Source of the DNA: Rhynchonema sp. JSB1_4
Lineage: Eukaryota; Nematoda; Chromadorea; Monhysterida; Xyalidae
Length of the DNA: 64,000 bases
Assembly: GCA_030248065.1 (NCBI GenBank)
Contig: JASAMV010002238.1
Span: 1 to 64,000 of the forward strand
Direction of reading: 5' to 3'
Of this stretch, positions 45,181 to 57,595 are shown in pieces; position 1 is the stretch's first letter, and every line of letters starts with the position of its first letter. A program made the position numbers and the translations under genes. Below the pieces are notes generated by a model, which had not been told where the DNA came from, made no database searches, and saw nothing but the letters and a program-made list of their open reading frames with translations.

Positions 45181-48100
45181 TCATCTGCCGCCGAAAGCAC
45201 TGATAGTGTTCGTTTGTGTCGTATTCGCGTATCGACAACAAATGTACTGCAGCTCGGGGCTGATGTACAGACAGGCGGCATCGCTGGGACACGCTGCTGG
45301 AGTGTTGGACACCGCAAGCGGGTTGCAGTTGCGATAATCACGACCGACATAGTACGGGGTCAGACCGATCGGTTGCGGGGGGCACACGTCTGTGGAGGAA
45401 TGGACAATCGTTGAACATATATGTACAGTCTGGACTCTTTGTAGTGACACTCTTTATGGTGGAACCCGCCACTATGCTGCGTATTTTTTAACACCATTTT
45501 GGTCTCAAATTTGATGTTAACCTCGTAATTACCCCTTGTGTAGTGGAGATTCTTTATAGTGACATAAAATGGCCGGTCCCGTCGATCGTGTCACTATAAA
45601 GAGCGTAGACTGTACTTTGAAAGTATGCCCATTTTTTCAAAATTTGTGTCTCACATGTACATTTCACAACTCGAATGTGTGTGCTGGCTGAGTGACTCGC
45701 AGTGGAATAGAATAACACCCACTTGGTTTGATGTCGGTTGTCGACCCACAACAAATGTACTGACTGAGCCGTTCGGCATATTGGCAGTACTCGTTCACAC
45801 TGCACACGTTGATGCGGTCATCTTGTGCTGCACTCGGACTGCAGAAATGATAAGGCAGACCATTGCGACCGGGCACTGGACGGAGTTGTGGTGGACAGAC
45901 TAAAAAGATGCATGGGTGATGTGATTTTGGACGCAATTTTTGACGATCAAACTCTGAGCCTTTGGTACTTTCTGTTTGGTAAAGCCCTGGTTTTGGTCAA
46001 GCTTTTGGCACTGTGTGTTTCAGAGCGCGACTTGACTTGAAATCGTTGGCTGACTAGCCAGAATTTGTTCAACCAATACAGCAACCAGGGTTGGGCAAAA
46101 AACGTTTTTTTTTTAAAAATCGTTTTTTTTAAAAAACGTTTTTTTAAAAAAAACGTTTTTTTTAAGACGCCCAGATGACCAAAATATGCCCCCAAAAAAT
46201 TTGAAAACGCTCATGTTGGGAAGAAAACGTGGTTAAATGAAGTCATTCTATGTGTTCTGAGGCAAAATAAACAGGTTTCAACCCTTTTCTAGCGAGTTGT
46301 TAAGATCCCATATCAGACCCGCATCATGGGACCAACTTTGGCCGGGGTCATCACTGAAAGTTAAACTCCGTATATCGACGTATCTCGACAAAGTAAAAAT
46401 TGGTCGAAAATTTTTTGAAAAAAAAAATGGGACAAAAAATTGATTTTCCTTGATAATCAGAGTACTTTCCCTGAAAAATCAGGGAAAATCAAGGAAATTC
46501 AGGATTTAAAAAAAACGAAAAACGACCCAGGCGTTTTTTTTAAAAAACGCCGTCGTTTTTTTTGGCCAACCCTGACGGCAACACGTCTTGAATCAGGTAT
46601 GCACATGGATCTCGTCAATCAAAGAATTTACGTGGGATTCAAAATCCTTGGTTGGGGGGATTTTTTAAATCGGCATAAATCACAATCTGCCCTAGACATT
46701 TGGTTTGAGCTCTCAACCAAGCGCCTTTGCTTTTTCCAACCGTTAGATGATCTCAGCAACTATCTTCTCTTCAAGTGTACTTGTAATTTTTTGACTTTCC
46801 AACCAATGTGAAACAAACAAGTCACCCCCCCTCCGACAAACGTCCAGAATCCTGCGGCCTGTCCCCCTCGCTGCAGCAGTAATACGCATTGGTGGATCCG
46901 GCTCGGGCCGAGTACCAACAGAAATAGCCACCTGGACACGAACCAATCACGTTGGGGGTGCACTGTGAGGGTTGCAATGTCAACGCACTGATGAACGGAT
47001 GGGACGCACCCGGGCAGATGTCTGGAAAGAATACATCAAGATATTTACTCACACATTTAGCGCAGTAATGCGTAAAATATTAATTTTTAGTTCATTTAAT
47101 AACATATGGGGATTATTCATCTATTATTAAAATTATTACATTACTTAGATTAAATTTGTTTATTTTTCTGGAAAAAGGAACAATTACACCCTGATAGACA
47201 AGCACTACGCGATGCAACCAGTGCACCATACGCGTGTTCAGCTCCAGTAAAAAAAGCACCCGCAAAATGCAACAATTTCAAATTATCAAACACACCCTCC
47301 GTTCCGGGCGGAGCGCCACAGCACACATTCTGGCCCAAAAGTTGGCTGTTGAAACAAGTATGTCCATCCGAACAACCACCACTCGTGGGACCAGTACCTC
47401 CAACGTTGCTGCATGATTGGATACGGAACGTGCTCTGATCCTGGGTGATAGTAGTGCCCAGGGGACAGGCTGAAATTGAAATTGAAAGGTATAAGCCAAC
47501 TGGTCCACATTTTAATGTATTATGAGGTTTGATGATCACAGCCGGACAGAAACCAGATAATTTTTTCCGAACAAAACAGCCTAAAACCTGACTATTCGTC
47601 TGATTAATGTGAAACATCAACATTCAGGTAAGAAATGTATGGACTGTGACGTGCACCCATTGAATGATGTTTCAATGGCCATGGTTAAGAGTGCCAACAT
47701 GAACCAAGCACCAAGTCACTCACACAAAACTGTGAAAAGAGGAAAAAATTTACCTGCGGACATGCAATAGTTCAGGCACTGCTCGGCGGTGGCAAAGTTG
47801 TTCCTGTTGCCACCACATCCGTTGTAGGTGAACGATTCACACGTACGACTGACTGAGTTGAAGTAGAATCGCGGAATCTGCGTCTGCGTACATCGTACGC
47901 CGGTGTTGACGAACTGACTGCAGACAAAGTCTGTAAATCAGAAACCATCACATTTTGACGCGCATTTCAATGAAATATAGTTAATTTAGGACTCTCAATT
48001 TTCCGTTTGAGCAGCCGAGCTGGGGCCAAACTATTGGCTAACCAACAGTTACAGTATACATACTGTATCTATTCGGCCTGAACGAAAGTGAGTAAAATCA

Positions 48101-51100
48101 CACGTTTTGCGTGGAAAAACTAAAGCACATTATGCATGCGTTGCGTAGTACGAAAATTGAGTACGTAGAACAATACTCAATGGGGGCTGACCCACAACCT
48201 AATTCAAAAACACATGAAAAAAGCATAAAACCAGCTCACTTTTCGATGGACAGCAGAAATTACTGCTCGAGAATCCATCGCTTGTGCGCACAGTGCTGAC
48301 CGACGTGCAGTAATGCGTGTTCGGGCACTGACTGTCTGTGCTGCAGCCGCGCGGTGTGCCATTGCGTTCCGTGTACACTTGCCCACCATCGGGACAGCCT
48401 GGGTTGGTTTTAAACCGTCAATTTGTGAGTGTTAGACCGTTGGACCGTAAACTCTAGTTCTAATAGTCCATGAATTTCGATATCTTTTTTTAGTCGCAGC
48501 AGCACATTGAAGCATAGGACAGACACCATTGCTCCATGTGCGCATCGTGTGCTGACTGGCTGATGTTTTAAAACAAATCGCAGCATCTGCTAATTTTAAC
48601 GTCAAAAGTCCGTAAAATCCTGCCCTAAACAAATGCCCAAACTAACTGTCGACTCTACAATACTCGCTACAATCCTGCTGTGTGGCAAAGTTGTTGCTGT
48701 TTCCATCACATCCCTTGTAGGTGAATGTTTGACACTTTCTGGTGGTGGAATCATAATACCATCTGGTCACTTCAGGGCCGCACTCACGTCCTTCGTTGAA
48801 ACTCAAGCCGCACGTGTAGGCTGCAAAGGAGGTATTACCATTACTTAATTGGAAAACAAAATTAAAATGTACGTGTTTGACGTTTCTAAGTACACTAACA
48901 CTGCGTTGGACAGCAGCCATAGGTGTTCTTGTCGTAGTAACAGTAGTAATTCGCCGGACAATTCTGAATTGTGCCCCCTGTACCACCACATAAGATGTAA
49001 TTGATGTTCGCGTCACGGAATGCACGGCCTTGCACACACTGCGGCTCGACTAAAATAAACAGTGAAACGAAAATAGAAAAACAATGAAGATTGAAAGACA
49101 TTAAAAATATGACCAACTTCTGGTATCTTTGCAGAACGACTGACAGTCGGTGTATGTGGCAAAGTTGTTGCTGTTGCCCTAAATTTTCAACATAAACGTA
49201 CTGGTCCTGAAAATTTCGACATTTTTGTGTACAAATCCTGACCTGACATCCACTGTACATGAATTCCTCGCAGTTTCCAGTGGCCGCATTGTACCACCAA
49301 CGATTCGAATAAATCGCACAGCTGCCCTGCGCCATCGCCAGCTTGCAGACGTATTCTGGAGAAAATCACACAAAAATGTTTAGAAATCTAAACAATTTTG
49401 GGTAAGATGAGTGCTAACGTGGTCTCGGACAGCAAAGATTGGACTTGCACTCGTGCGATGTCGGGCAATTGGTGCTGCTGCCACCGCAGTTTACATTGAC
49501 GTAACCAGTGGTGTCTTTTAGTGGGGTGCCCGCTTTGCACACAGCTAAAACAAGGAAAATGAAACATTATAAAGATCAGAAAATCAAAATTCTGAAAAAA
49601 TCATCGTCATACTTCTCGAGCAGTACACGTCGCAGTGCGACTCTGTGAGAAAATTGTTGTAGTTTCCAGCCTGACCCAGCCAAGTGAAGGAACGACAACG
49701 CGCTGTTGAGCGGTCGTAATAGAATCTGGAAAAAAGGTGTCTCTGATTAAATATGCTATTAAAGATAAGTGTGACATTTTTTTACCGTGGTTTAGTTTCA
49801 GCCGTGGTGCTTGCCCGATATCCAGGGTCGTAGCCCGTCGTCGTGGTTGGCTGAATGTCCTCATACAATTGCAATGAATTGTACGACACACCACCGCTGG
49901 TCGAACAGATTGAGTCTGCGGGAAAAATAGGGTAATTTTGTTTTTTGTGTTTTTTGACAGGTGGCGGTCATTCGCATACACGAGCACGAAGAGGGAGCGC
50001 AGCATACTGCGTTGATGCTACATTCGGTACATTTTGTAACGCATGACAATCCGCCAGCAGAGGGGTCATTGTCAAAAATGAAAGCAGGTGCATATGTACA
50101 TACAGGCAATGACTAACTTTCGGCCCTCAAGCCATAGGTACCCAGCAAGCATACATGATATTCGCTTCCAAAAACAACCTTAAAAATCTAACCAATAGTC
50201 GGGCAGCAGTAGTTCTTTGTGCCGACCGTTTTGCATTCAAACGAATTCCTACAATTCGAGCTCGAACTACTCGCCGTGTCACAACTGACGGGCAACGGGC
50301 TGGTGCGACCCGTACTGCCCGCGTTGCCCCCGTCGCCGGTGACGCCGTACTGCGGACGACCGCGTTCACACGCTGGACATGAACATGTGGATGTGTTGGA
50401 TGTGGATAGGATATTGTATGTATAACAGGTCCGCATCAAAGTTAGTGATTGGATTGTGACTTGAATTGGATTGCTCTCTCTCGTGACATTTCGAATTTGA
50501 GCAGTTTCTCGAAAGTTTGAGCAAAAACTGGGAAACAACATTTTTACGCAGGTCGAAATCTGTGGCACCAGCAAGCCCCGAGATATAGATTATCCTGATT
50601 CCATGAATATCAGGTGACCATGCCAGTCAGATGTGGTCAACAAGAAGTTTGATAACACCCGAAAAAGCAGACGCTCGTGTTGACGACGCTGTCGCACTTG
50701 ATAGTGGTATGGCACAGGAATAGCCACGGAATTAAGAGACACTAGTTTTCGTGACTCTAACCAAACTGCGCACATTATACATACAATACATATGCTCAAG
50801 CAATGAACTATGGAAGCACTCACACTGTTTGCAGTAGCTCTCGCAATGTTCCTTCGTCTCGAAGTTGTTGCTGTTGCCTTCCAGGCCACGATAGGCGAAC
50901 GTTTTGCACTCAGCTGCTAATGGGTCATAATAGTACCGAGTCACTGTGCCACCACCGGTGCCCGGGAACACGCCGTCGTCGGAATTCAGCGTGCATGTGT
51001 AGGCTGAAATTATGGGCTGTTGAATTGCGAATAGGCTGCTTTGATTATTGCTCTATTTTTGGTGAACCTCAATTCAATAATGTCGACTTTTACATAGCGT

Positions 51101-52249
51101 ACGCACATATGTATATATGTACTGCACATATACTATGTCAATCACGAAACTTTGGTTGAGTCATAAATGTAACCCCAATTGTCTCATCGTTTTTCTAAGA
51201 CATTTGGTTCCGTGACTTCAAAAATTCCACTTTGCATAATAATAATTCTGCACAGTGAACGAAAGTTCTTGTCTCAATTGATTCACCATACTGGAGACCA
51301 CTACCGTATCCAAAAACTCACCTCTGCTGGGACAACAATAACTTGTCTGCGTGCAGTCTGCGTTGCTACAGATGCAGTCATAGGTCTCCGGACAGTCATA
51401 CGGTCGTGTGTGCGTTGTGAGGGGTGTGGTCGGGCCAAGGGCCCCTGTCGGCGTGTAGTACTGACCGAACGTACAGGGAAGGATCTCACCACTTTGAGCG
51501 AATTTGGTGAAATGCTGGCCGATTGGACATTCGCCTGCGAGAAAGTGATGCATGATGCAAGTACGCACAGTAAAGGTGACGCTTGAAAAAAGTGACGCTT
51601 TATAGAAGTTAAACGCGGTGAAAGCGACGCATGATTTAGGAAAGTGACGCATGACGAATGTAACGCACGGTAAAGGTGACGCTTGATAGAAGTGACGCTT
51701 GGCTGAAACTACACTTTATTGAAGTTACGCAGAATGAAAGTGACGAATATCAGAAGTAACGCACGCTGAAAAGTTTAGCAGGATGAAAGTGACGCATGAT
51801 AAAAATGACGAGCATTAGCAAAGACGCGTAATCGAAAAGACGAATGCTGGAAGTGACGCACCATAATTGACGCAGATCAGCCCGTCAAGCGTCGGAAACG
51901 GCGGCTGATTATTGCCGCATTTGCACTCTCCACTGCTACAGTATGCATTCGGCCATACAGCCTCGCACTGGCGATTCTGCGTGCAACCAGCCTCGCCCGG
52001 GTTGATTTCTGGAAAAATAGTGTCAGTCATTATGTTCAAATTCAAATTAAAAATTTAAGAATAAAAAAAGTAGAAAATAAGACGTACTTCTCCAGCAATA
52101 TCCGCTGATGTCGACAAAGCTGGTCAAACAGGCGCATCGTTTGTTGCTGGCACAATAGGCACCATCGTTGCATTCGGTGCTCTCGCTGCACTGTCTGCCC
52201 ACTGTTGGCGACTGGGACAATGACGCACGCAGCAGGTGCAGCAAAATGG
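45181..52249 (-). CDS. Gene B: second EB/Kunitz/lustrin paralogue, 18 exons recognised
   Basis: Exons after an unresolved first one: 52249-52088, 52008-51862, 51534-51322, 51003-50824, 50372-50193, 49915-49786, 49725-49613, 49544-49419, 49355-49243, 49178-49118, 49049-48900, 48820-48647, 48398-48240, 47930-47754, 47469-47296, 47021-46842, 45899-45723, 45389-45181. Phases agree throughout (2,825 nt). The first listed exon starts with hydrophobic [13 protein letters not shown], the second half of a signal peptide, so a phase-1 exon with the ATG is still missing. Domain order equals gene C up to the [14 protein letters not shown] module, after which the frame reads CCRYANTT and stops at 45183. 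The linker, CAGQRG, CCYS and acidic-tail exons are lost. Confidence 0.9.
45425..45612. repeat. TA-flanked MITE V1 (gene B intron)
   Basis: Ends cagtctggactctttgtagt and actataaagagcgtagactg inverted, TA on each side, 188 bp, in the last intron of gene B (45722-45390). Confidence 0.85.
46086..46574. mobile_element. hAT-type element H2 in gene B intron
   Basis: Ends CAGGGTTGGGCAAAAAACG and ggCCAACCCTG, 489 bp. 8-bp duplication acagcaac/acggcaac with one mismatch. Same subfamily as H1. It lies in the gene B intron between 46842 and 45899. Confidence 0.92.
47296..51003 (-). CDS. Gene B Kunitz/lustrin core
   Basis: Kunitz 1 51003-50824, Kunitz 2 49915-49786 plus 49725-49613, Kunitz 3 49355-49243 plus 49178-49118, Kunitz 4 48820-48647, Kunitz 5 47930-47754. 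The lustrin-type modules between them end CCPTIG, CCPRPR, CCPTQ, CCPSK and CCGAPPG. As in gene C the first two Kunitz domains lack cysteines 2 and 4. P1 residues of the complete domains are Ala, Gly and Thr. The 64-bp intron inside Kunitz 3 is shared with gene C and absent in gene A. Confidence 0.9.
51535..51861 (-). repeat. Intron built of degenerate ~17-20 bp repeats
   Basis: The gene B intron between exons at 52008-51862 and 51534-51322 reads, on plus, as many variants of gaaagtgacgcatgata (for example at 51595, 51640 and 51785). On minus this is the donor sequence gtgcgtcacttc repeated about a dozen times. Confidence 0.85.
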
Positions 52250-54630
52250 CTGGATTGGGGGTGTTTTGCTCGGTATATCGACAAAGTGAAGTTATGCAAA
52301 CACATCTTTTACCACGGTTACACGGATTTCGTGTACTAAAACTATCACTTCTAAACCATGAAGCCTGTGGCATGGTTCTCGAGAGTTGGCATATGGAAAC
52401 TTGATCGCTGGCCCGTACAAACAGCTTCCCAAATGGAACTCATTCAAAGTTGAATAAGCTGCAACTATATGTATCATTCACATCAAACATCATGTTGGTT
52501 ACTAAACAAACTCCGCCCGCGTAAACGCCAGAACTAACCAAGATGTAATAGACCGTTCATTTTGTTGATGGCGTGTCAAGACCGGGCCTTCAAATTGCCG
52601 TGTCCACTATATGCACCTCAGTTCTGTAAGCTGCAACTTCAATGGTGTCAGGGTGTGAAATGGTCAGCACCCTCGAAGCGTTTATGCTTGTTCAGTGTCG
52701 TTGGTTGACTTTTTCAGCGGTTTTCGCTGGAAATACAAACAAAAGAAAACGAAAAAACAATGTTATTCGCTATGTATATTGTGTGAACGAGTTCAGCGCG
52801 TGTGCTACGCTGTGCCAAGCGACTGTTAGCAACCAGCAGTGCTTGGCTGTAGGGCTGCTTCAAGAGAGTATTATGTAATAAAGGTTGAGTCAAGAGTTTG
52901 TGTCGAACCTATGTACACAAGCGCGCACTGAGTGTGCGTGCGCGTGTATGTGTGTGTGTTTCTTCAAACTTAATCGGTCGGTGGTAACAATATTTCGTGG
53001 ATCTTGACTGAAATTTGCATTGCGCCCAAGTACTTGTCTAAACGTTGGGTACCCGAGTAATGCATAGTACCTCTGACTTTTCGAGGGTGTCCAGTGTGTG
53101 TGTGCTCACCAGGTCAAGCATATATCCGATTAGCTAATCTGCCAGATCCGATCTTTCTCCCTTGTTCTCTCCCCCTCTGTGTGTTGTTCTAAGAAACTGC
53201 GATGTGCTGCGAGGTATACATAGATTTTACGATTGTAAAGCACACATACGCTTTATCAGGTACCATCAGCTACAGCTGCGTCGTTGCGCGACCTGTGAAA
53301 CGTATAGCCGTACTGAACAAACAAATGTTTATCGTACTAATCTGTAAACAACCAGGAAGTTTTTCAAATAAAACGATATCGGGTCATCCATCACGGCAGC
53401 GTTTAGCGTTCAAAATAAAATTTTGCGAAATCCATTGCAGACCCCACCCACACCGCTGGGCCGCCAGCCAGACAGCGTGCTAAAGCTTGTCGGTGACATC
53501 TATACATTGTACATACATACACAGTCAATAAACGGTCTTTCCATATCACACAACGCATAAAACAGCGAAAAACGGCATAAGCTGCCACCCGGTCACTCTT
53601 GAGAAATTATGCGCATCACCCAAAGAACACGTTTGTTGCATTTGAACTTCTTGGGTGCTGTGGGTGGTACATTTGATACATTTTTTGATGAGATAAGCTT
53701 GTTACCAAAGATTCTTCTTCAGATTTGTGGTAAACTGTAGGAGGAGACCGGTTGCCACTGACTGTGAAGGAAACCAAAGTGACCTTTGAAGAACGCGGTT
53801 TTGCAAGCAGCAAACAACAACTTTTCCGTCTGTCTGGGGGTTTACTGGTCATCAACAAATGCTTGAACTTAATGTACGAATTATGGCCATGATGTGGCTA
53901 CGTCATCGAAGAAAATTACAATTACATGCATCTTTTATCTGCATGCGTCAAAACATTTTCAGCTGGCAGCTTCCCTGCTGGCAACAACAACTTCACACAG
54001 ACAAATTTTCCACCGCGAAATAAGAGCAAAGCAAATCATTTGCTGATGTTTCACAATACTTGTGCGGGCAAATGCAACATACAGCGTACACGTGCTTGCG
54101 AGACTAATTTTCGACCAGTTAAAGTATGTCTATATGACAAAAATGATGCGCGATATCAGTCGAACGCTGCATAAGCTGCCTCAAACGCTTCGTTTTTGCG
54201 CTTCGTCACGTCATCAACCTGGTCGTTGGAGGTCGACGACGCTTTCGGTTTGAGTGACACGTAGACGTACTTGTCGTTTCCATGCGCGATCGAGTATCGC
54301 CCATTGGGAACCAGACGAAACTGTTGTCGGAAACGCTGTGGGCTGGAAATTAACGTACAATTGTGGTAAAAAAATCCCTTTGGACATCATTATTCACGTT
54401 CGTTCGAAGCTTGTTCTTGAGTGCTTCAAAGATTTTTTTGCATGCGACTTGGAAATTGCAGTGAGTGTTCCGGTGGCAGATGTTTCACAGCGTCACAGTG
54501 CGATGACTCTTTACACACGGAAGATAGCAACCCCATATGCACACGCTCACATCTCACGTGCTGAATGCACCATTCTAGGCTCAGGTTCATGTCGTCAACT
54601 TCGATCGTCGCGGTATGCGTGTTACATGTA
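52250..54630. other. Gene B 5' flank and spacer; no recognised gene
   Basis: Should contain or precede the missing first exon of gene B. A short frame MPQASWFRSD...CNR (52373-52307) has a donor-like gtaaaa in phase 1, but no hydrophobic signal, so I do not call it. Confidence 0.4.
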
Positions 54631-54808
54631 CAGTACCAGCTGCAACTCTGGGTGAATTCTGCACGTACGCATACAGCACGCGTACGTACGCGTGCACGCC
54701 TGCGACGCCTTTGGACAGAATGCACACACAAAAGTATAGGAGGCCGAGCACACCGCGTGCACTGCGTACACAGTGTTGAAGCGGTCAAAGGCGTGCCTGC
54801 GGTGTATA

Positions 54809-55163
54809 GTCCAACCACCAGCTCATGAGACGACTTTTTTTAACGTTGCGTGGCCAGATTCAAAAATACACCGGTTACACGGGTTTTCGCAAACAAAAGA
54901 AAGAGATCGGGCTGAGAGACATGATGACAACTTCCAGCTGGCTGACCTCAATTTGTTGCGTGCTTACGCGAACAGCAACGTTGTTCAACACACAAATGTT
55001 TTGGGAGTAAAAGGGAATTTACGCACCGAGGTGGAGAGCGTGTTTTAAAAAAATACATGCGTTTCTCTTTCTTTCATTTCCGAAATACGTGTGGAACCGG
55101 AACATTATTAGATCCGCACAAACCAATTTCAAAAAAAGTCGTCTCATGAGTCCGTGGCTGGAC
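54809..55163. repeat. TA-flanked inverted-repeat element in the centre of P2
   Basis: gtccaaccaccagctcatgaga at the left and tctcatgagtccgtggctggac at the right. About 30-bp ends continuing gtcgtc-aaaaaaa; related to family R only at the tips. Confidence 0.8.
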
Positions 55164-55332
55164 TATACGCGTACGTCCGCAGGCGTACGCGTACGTACGC
55201 AGGCGTACGCGTGCACCGCAGGCACGCCTTTGACCGCTTCAACACTGTGTACGCAGTGCACGCGGTGTACTCGGCCTCCTATACTTTTGTGTGTGCATTC
55301 TGTCCAAAGGCGTCGCAGGCGTGCACGCGTAT

Positions 55333-55655
55333 AGTCCGTCCACCAGCTCATGGCACTTTCGGTTGCTGCTGGCTGGTTTGTTCCCTTCCTCCACGTTCTA
55401 ATGAAAGAGAAATTGAGTGTGAGCGATTTTGCAAAAAACACTAAAATAATAATAAAATGTGTCGAAAAAGATTGAATTCGATCGAATTTAAAATTAAATT
55501 AAATTAAAATCGATAAAACACGTCGATTTCATAAAAACCGCAATTTAGGAGACAATAATTTTTTTCGGAAATTCAATTTCTCTTTCATTAGAACGTGGAG
55601 GAAGGGAATAAGTCGGCCAGCAGCATCACAAAGTGCCATGAGCTGATGGACGGAC
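55333..55655. repeat. MITE family R, copy 2 (inside P2)
   Basis: Same inverted structure as R copy 1, inserted at a tata in the right arm of P2. Confidence 0.9.
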
Positions 55656-55820
55656 TATACGTACGCGTGCTGTATGCGTACGTGCAGAATTCACCCAGAG
55701 TTGCAGCTGGTACTGTATGTATGCTCTACAACATTTTGCCACTAATGTCATCATCAGTGTAAATTTCTTGCGCTCATTTGGGTGCCTGCACTCTGCAGCA
55801 AATACGCGCAATCATGTATA

Positions 55821-56146
55821 GTCCGTCCACCAGCTCATGGCACTTTGTGTTGCTGCTGGCTTGTTTGTTCCCTTCCTCCACATTCTAATGAAAGAGAAAT
55901 TGAGTTTCAGAAAAAAATTATTTTTGCTCCTAAATTGCTGTTTTTATGAAATCGACGTGTTTTATAGATTTTAATTAAATTTAATTTTAAATTTGATCGA
56001 ATTCAATCGTTTTCGACACGTATTATTATTTTTTTCAGTTTTTTTTTGCAAAATCGCTCACACGCAATTTCTCTTTCATTAGAACATGGAGGAAGGGAAC
56101 AAACCAGCCAGCAGCAACACAAAGTGCCATGAGCTGGTGGACGGAC
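55821..56146. repeat. MITE family R, copy 3
   Basis: Near-identical to copy 2 but in reverse orientation of the AT-rich centre, flanked by tata on both sides, 105 bp beyond the end of P2. Confidence 0.9.
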
Positions 56147-56212
56147 TATATGTATGTAACGTGCATCACGTGTGGCACACGACCGGAGTTGACGACTAAA
56201 CTATTACCATGT

Positions 56213-56401
56213 AAAGGCAAACCACGCCAACACGAGCCTGATGTCGGAGGCCGAGTGCTTGCAAAACGAATAGAAAGAGAAAATCCTCATCCCCCACGCT
56301 GTATGTATTCTACAACGTGCAAGTTTTCCCAAATCAGCAGCCACGTATGAATGTTTCACTAATCTGCCACCTCTGACATCGGGCTCGTGTTGGCGTAGTG
56401 T
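56213..56401. repeat. MITE family S, copy 3
   Basis: Ends ccacgccaacacgagcctga and ggctcgtgttggcgtagt, 189 bp, directly 3' of R copy 3. Confidence 0.88.
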
Positions 56402-56451
56402 TACTATATTACATAGCTCAGCTATACACAGCTCAGCCTTCTGAGACTAAC

Positions 56452-56552
56452 CTCCTCGGCCGTGGGACGAAGTAATAGCCGGATTTTGAATGCGTCTCCG
56501 CTGACATTATGACAGCACCGGTCATCATCAGAAGGAACGTCAAGCAAAACAT
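56452..56552 (-). CDS. Isolated signal-peptide exon
   Basis: ATG at 56552 opens MFCLTFLLMMTGAVIMSAET, a clear signal peptide, continuing SKSGYYFVPRPR and ending at donor gttagt (56451-56446) in phase 2. It lies between the stop of gene A and the EB exon of gene B. Gene B's EB exon needs a phase-1 partner, so this is not a simple fit; either it belongs to another gene or gene B uses a different acceptor (for example gggcag at 52200). Next exon not identified. Confidence 0.6.
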
Positions 56553-56723
56553 TGTTCGTTGATGCTTTTCGAAGTCGTTCAAAAGTTAAAAAATAGTAAT
56601 AATGCTCAAGGCAGCACAGCTTGATTCGTGCATGTGCACAATGTAATTATAGAGCGCATAAAGGCATTTTCGTTTTGGCCGAGCCAGCAAATTGTAAGCT
56701 CACATTGTTATGTAACGCTGGTA

Positions 56724-56998
56724 TTGGTCGCACAATGACTAAATCAGAATTCATCTACCCTGATCTTCAGGTTCAAAATTAACCACTATGCTACAGTACT
56801 TGTATTTTTGACAAAACATTTTTCACACGTCAAAATAATCCAGCAGAGCACCCACGTTGCTGCAGTTCTGAAACATTTCGGCGACTGCATATGGTTTGTG
56901 TGTGATCGCGCAACCAAACATCATTGCCCCAGTCACTGTCCCCCTTCGTGATTCAGGAAAAAATTTGAGCAATTCTTATATGGTCATTGTGCGACCAA
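56724..56998. repeat. MITE family Q, copy 2
   Basis: Perfect inverted ends ttggtcgcacaatgac and complement with TA on each side, 275 bp. Unlike copy 1 the interior is not a hairpin. Confidence 0.85.
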
Positions 56999-57595
56999 TA
57001 TCAACTACAAAGGCGTATACTTGCGTATACTCAGCAAAACGCAGCGCAGAACCGCCACGGCGCGAACCTGTCAAGTTCCCCGCATAATAGATTTCTGGTC
57101 ATTTATTCCCAGGATTTCGGAACGTAGAATTAAAGCTCAGGTGAAAGCGCAAGTTGGAACGCTCTTACGTGGGGTTGCGAAGAAACATAATATTTAGGTA
57201 TTCAACTGTGTCATTTTTTACTCGTTTTGCGAAAAAAAACATGAAAACAACGCGCGTTCACAAAGCATATATAATTTAGAAAAAAGCATGGAGCAAGAGC
57301 GGCTTGGTTTTCTTTAACGAAATGTATGTAAAACAAACTGCTTCTTTGAATAAAAAATGGTTTTGTGTGGTGCCAAACAGCTGTCAAAAGCGATGGAAAA
57401 GAAAAAGAGAAAAATGCATTTTCACCCTGAAGTGGACGAGAAAGTTATGAAAGCGAAAATATATACCGGTTGAGCTGAAATGTACAAAAGTTAGAAAGCC
57501 CGGAAATATAACCACACAATTGCATTATAAAAAGAAATTTTCTTTCAAATGTCATACACTAAATTTGAGAAAGGCGGGAGATCATGTGCTCGAAA
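56999..57595. other. Gene A 3' flank
   Basis: No gene seen. A minus-strand AATAAA occurs near 57107, about 490 bp after the gene A stop, and is only a weak poly(A) candidate. Confidence 0.3.

Larger units (their letters stand above)
54631..55715. mobile_element. Family P palindromic element P2 with nested elements
   Basis: TA-flanked ends CAGTACCAGCTGCAACTC and complement. Left arm 54631-54808 and right arm 55164-55332 plus 55656-55715 are inverted copies (gcgtgcac, ttgaccgcttcaacac, tcctatacttttgtgtgtgc words). The centre is a separate inverted-repeat element at 54809-55163, and family R copy 2 splits the right arm. Confidence 0.85.

Noticed and set aside
51800..51861. Short direct repeats considered as a CRISPR array
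   Set aside because: Repeats are degenerate, without unique spacers, in an animal intron; they derive from the donor sequence.
52307..52373. Possible first exon of gene B (MPQASWFRSD...)
   Set aside because: Phase and a weak gtaaaa donor fit, but the peptide is polar and cannot supply a signal peptide, unlike the first exon of gene C.
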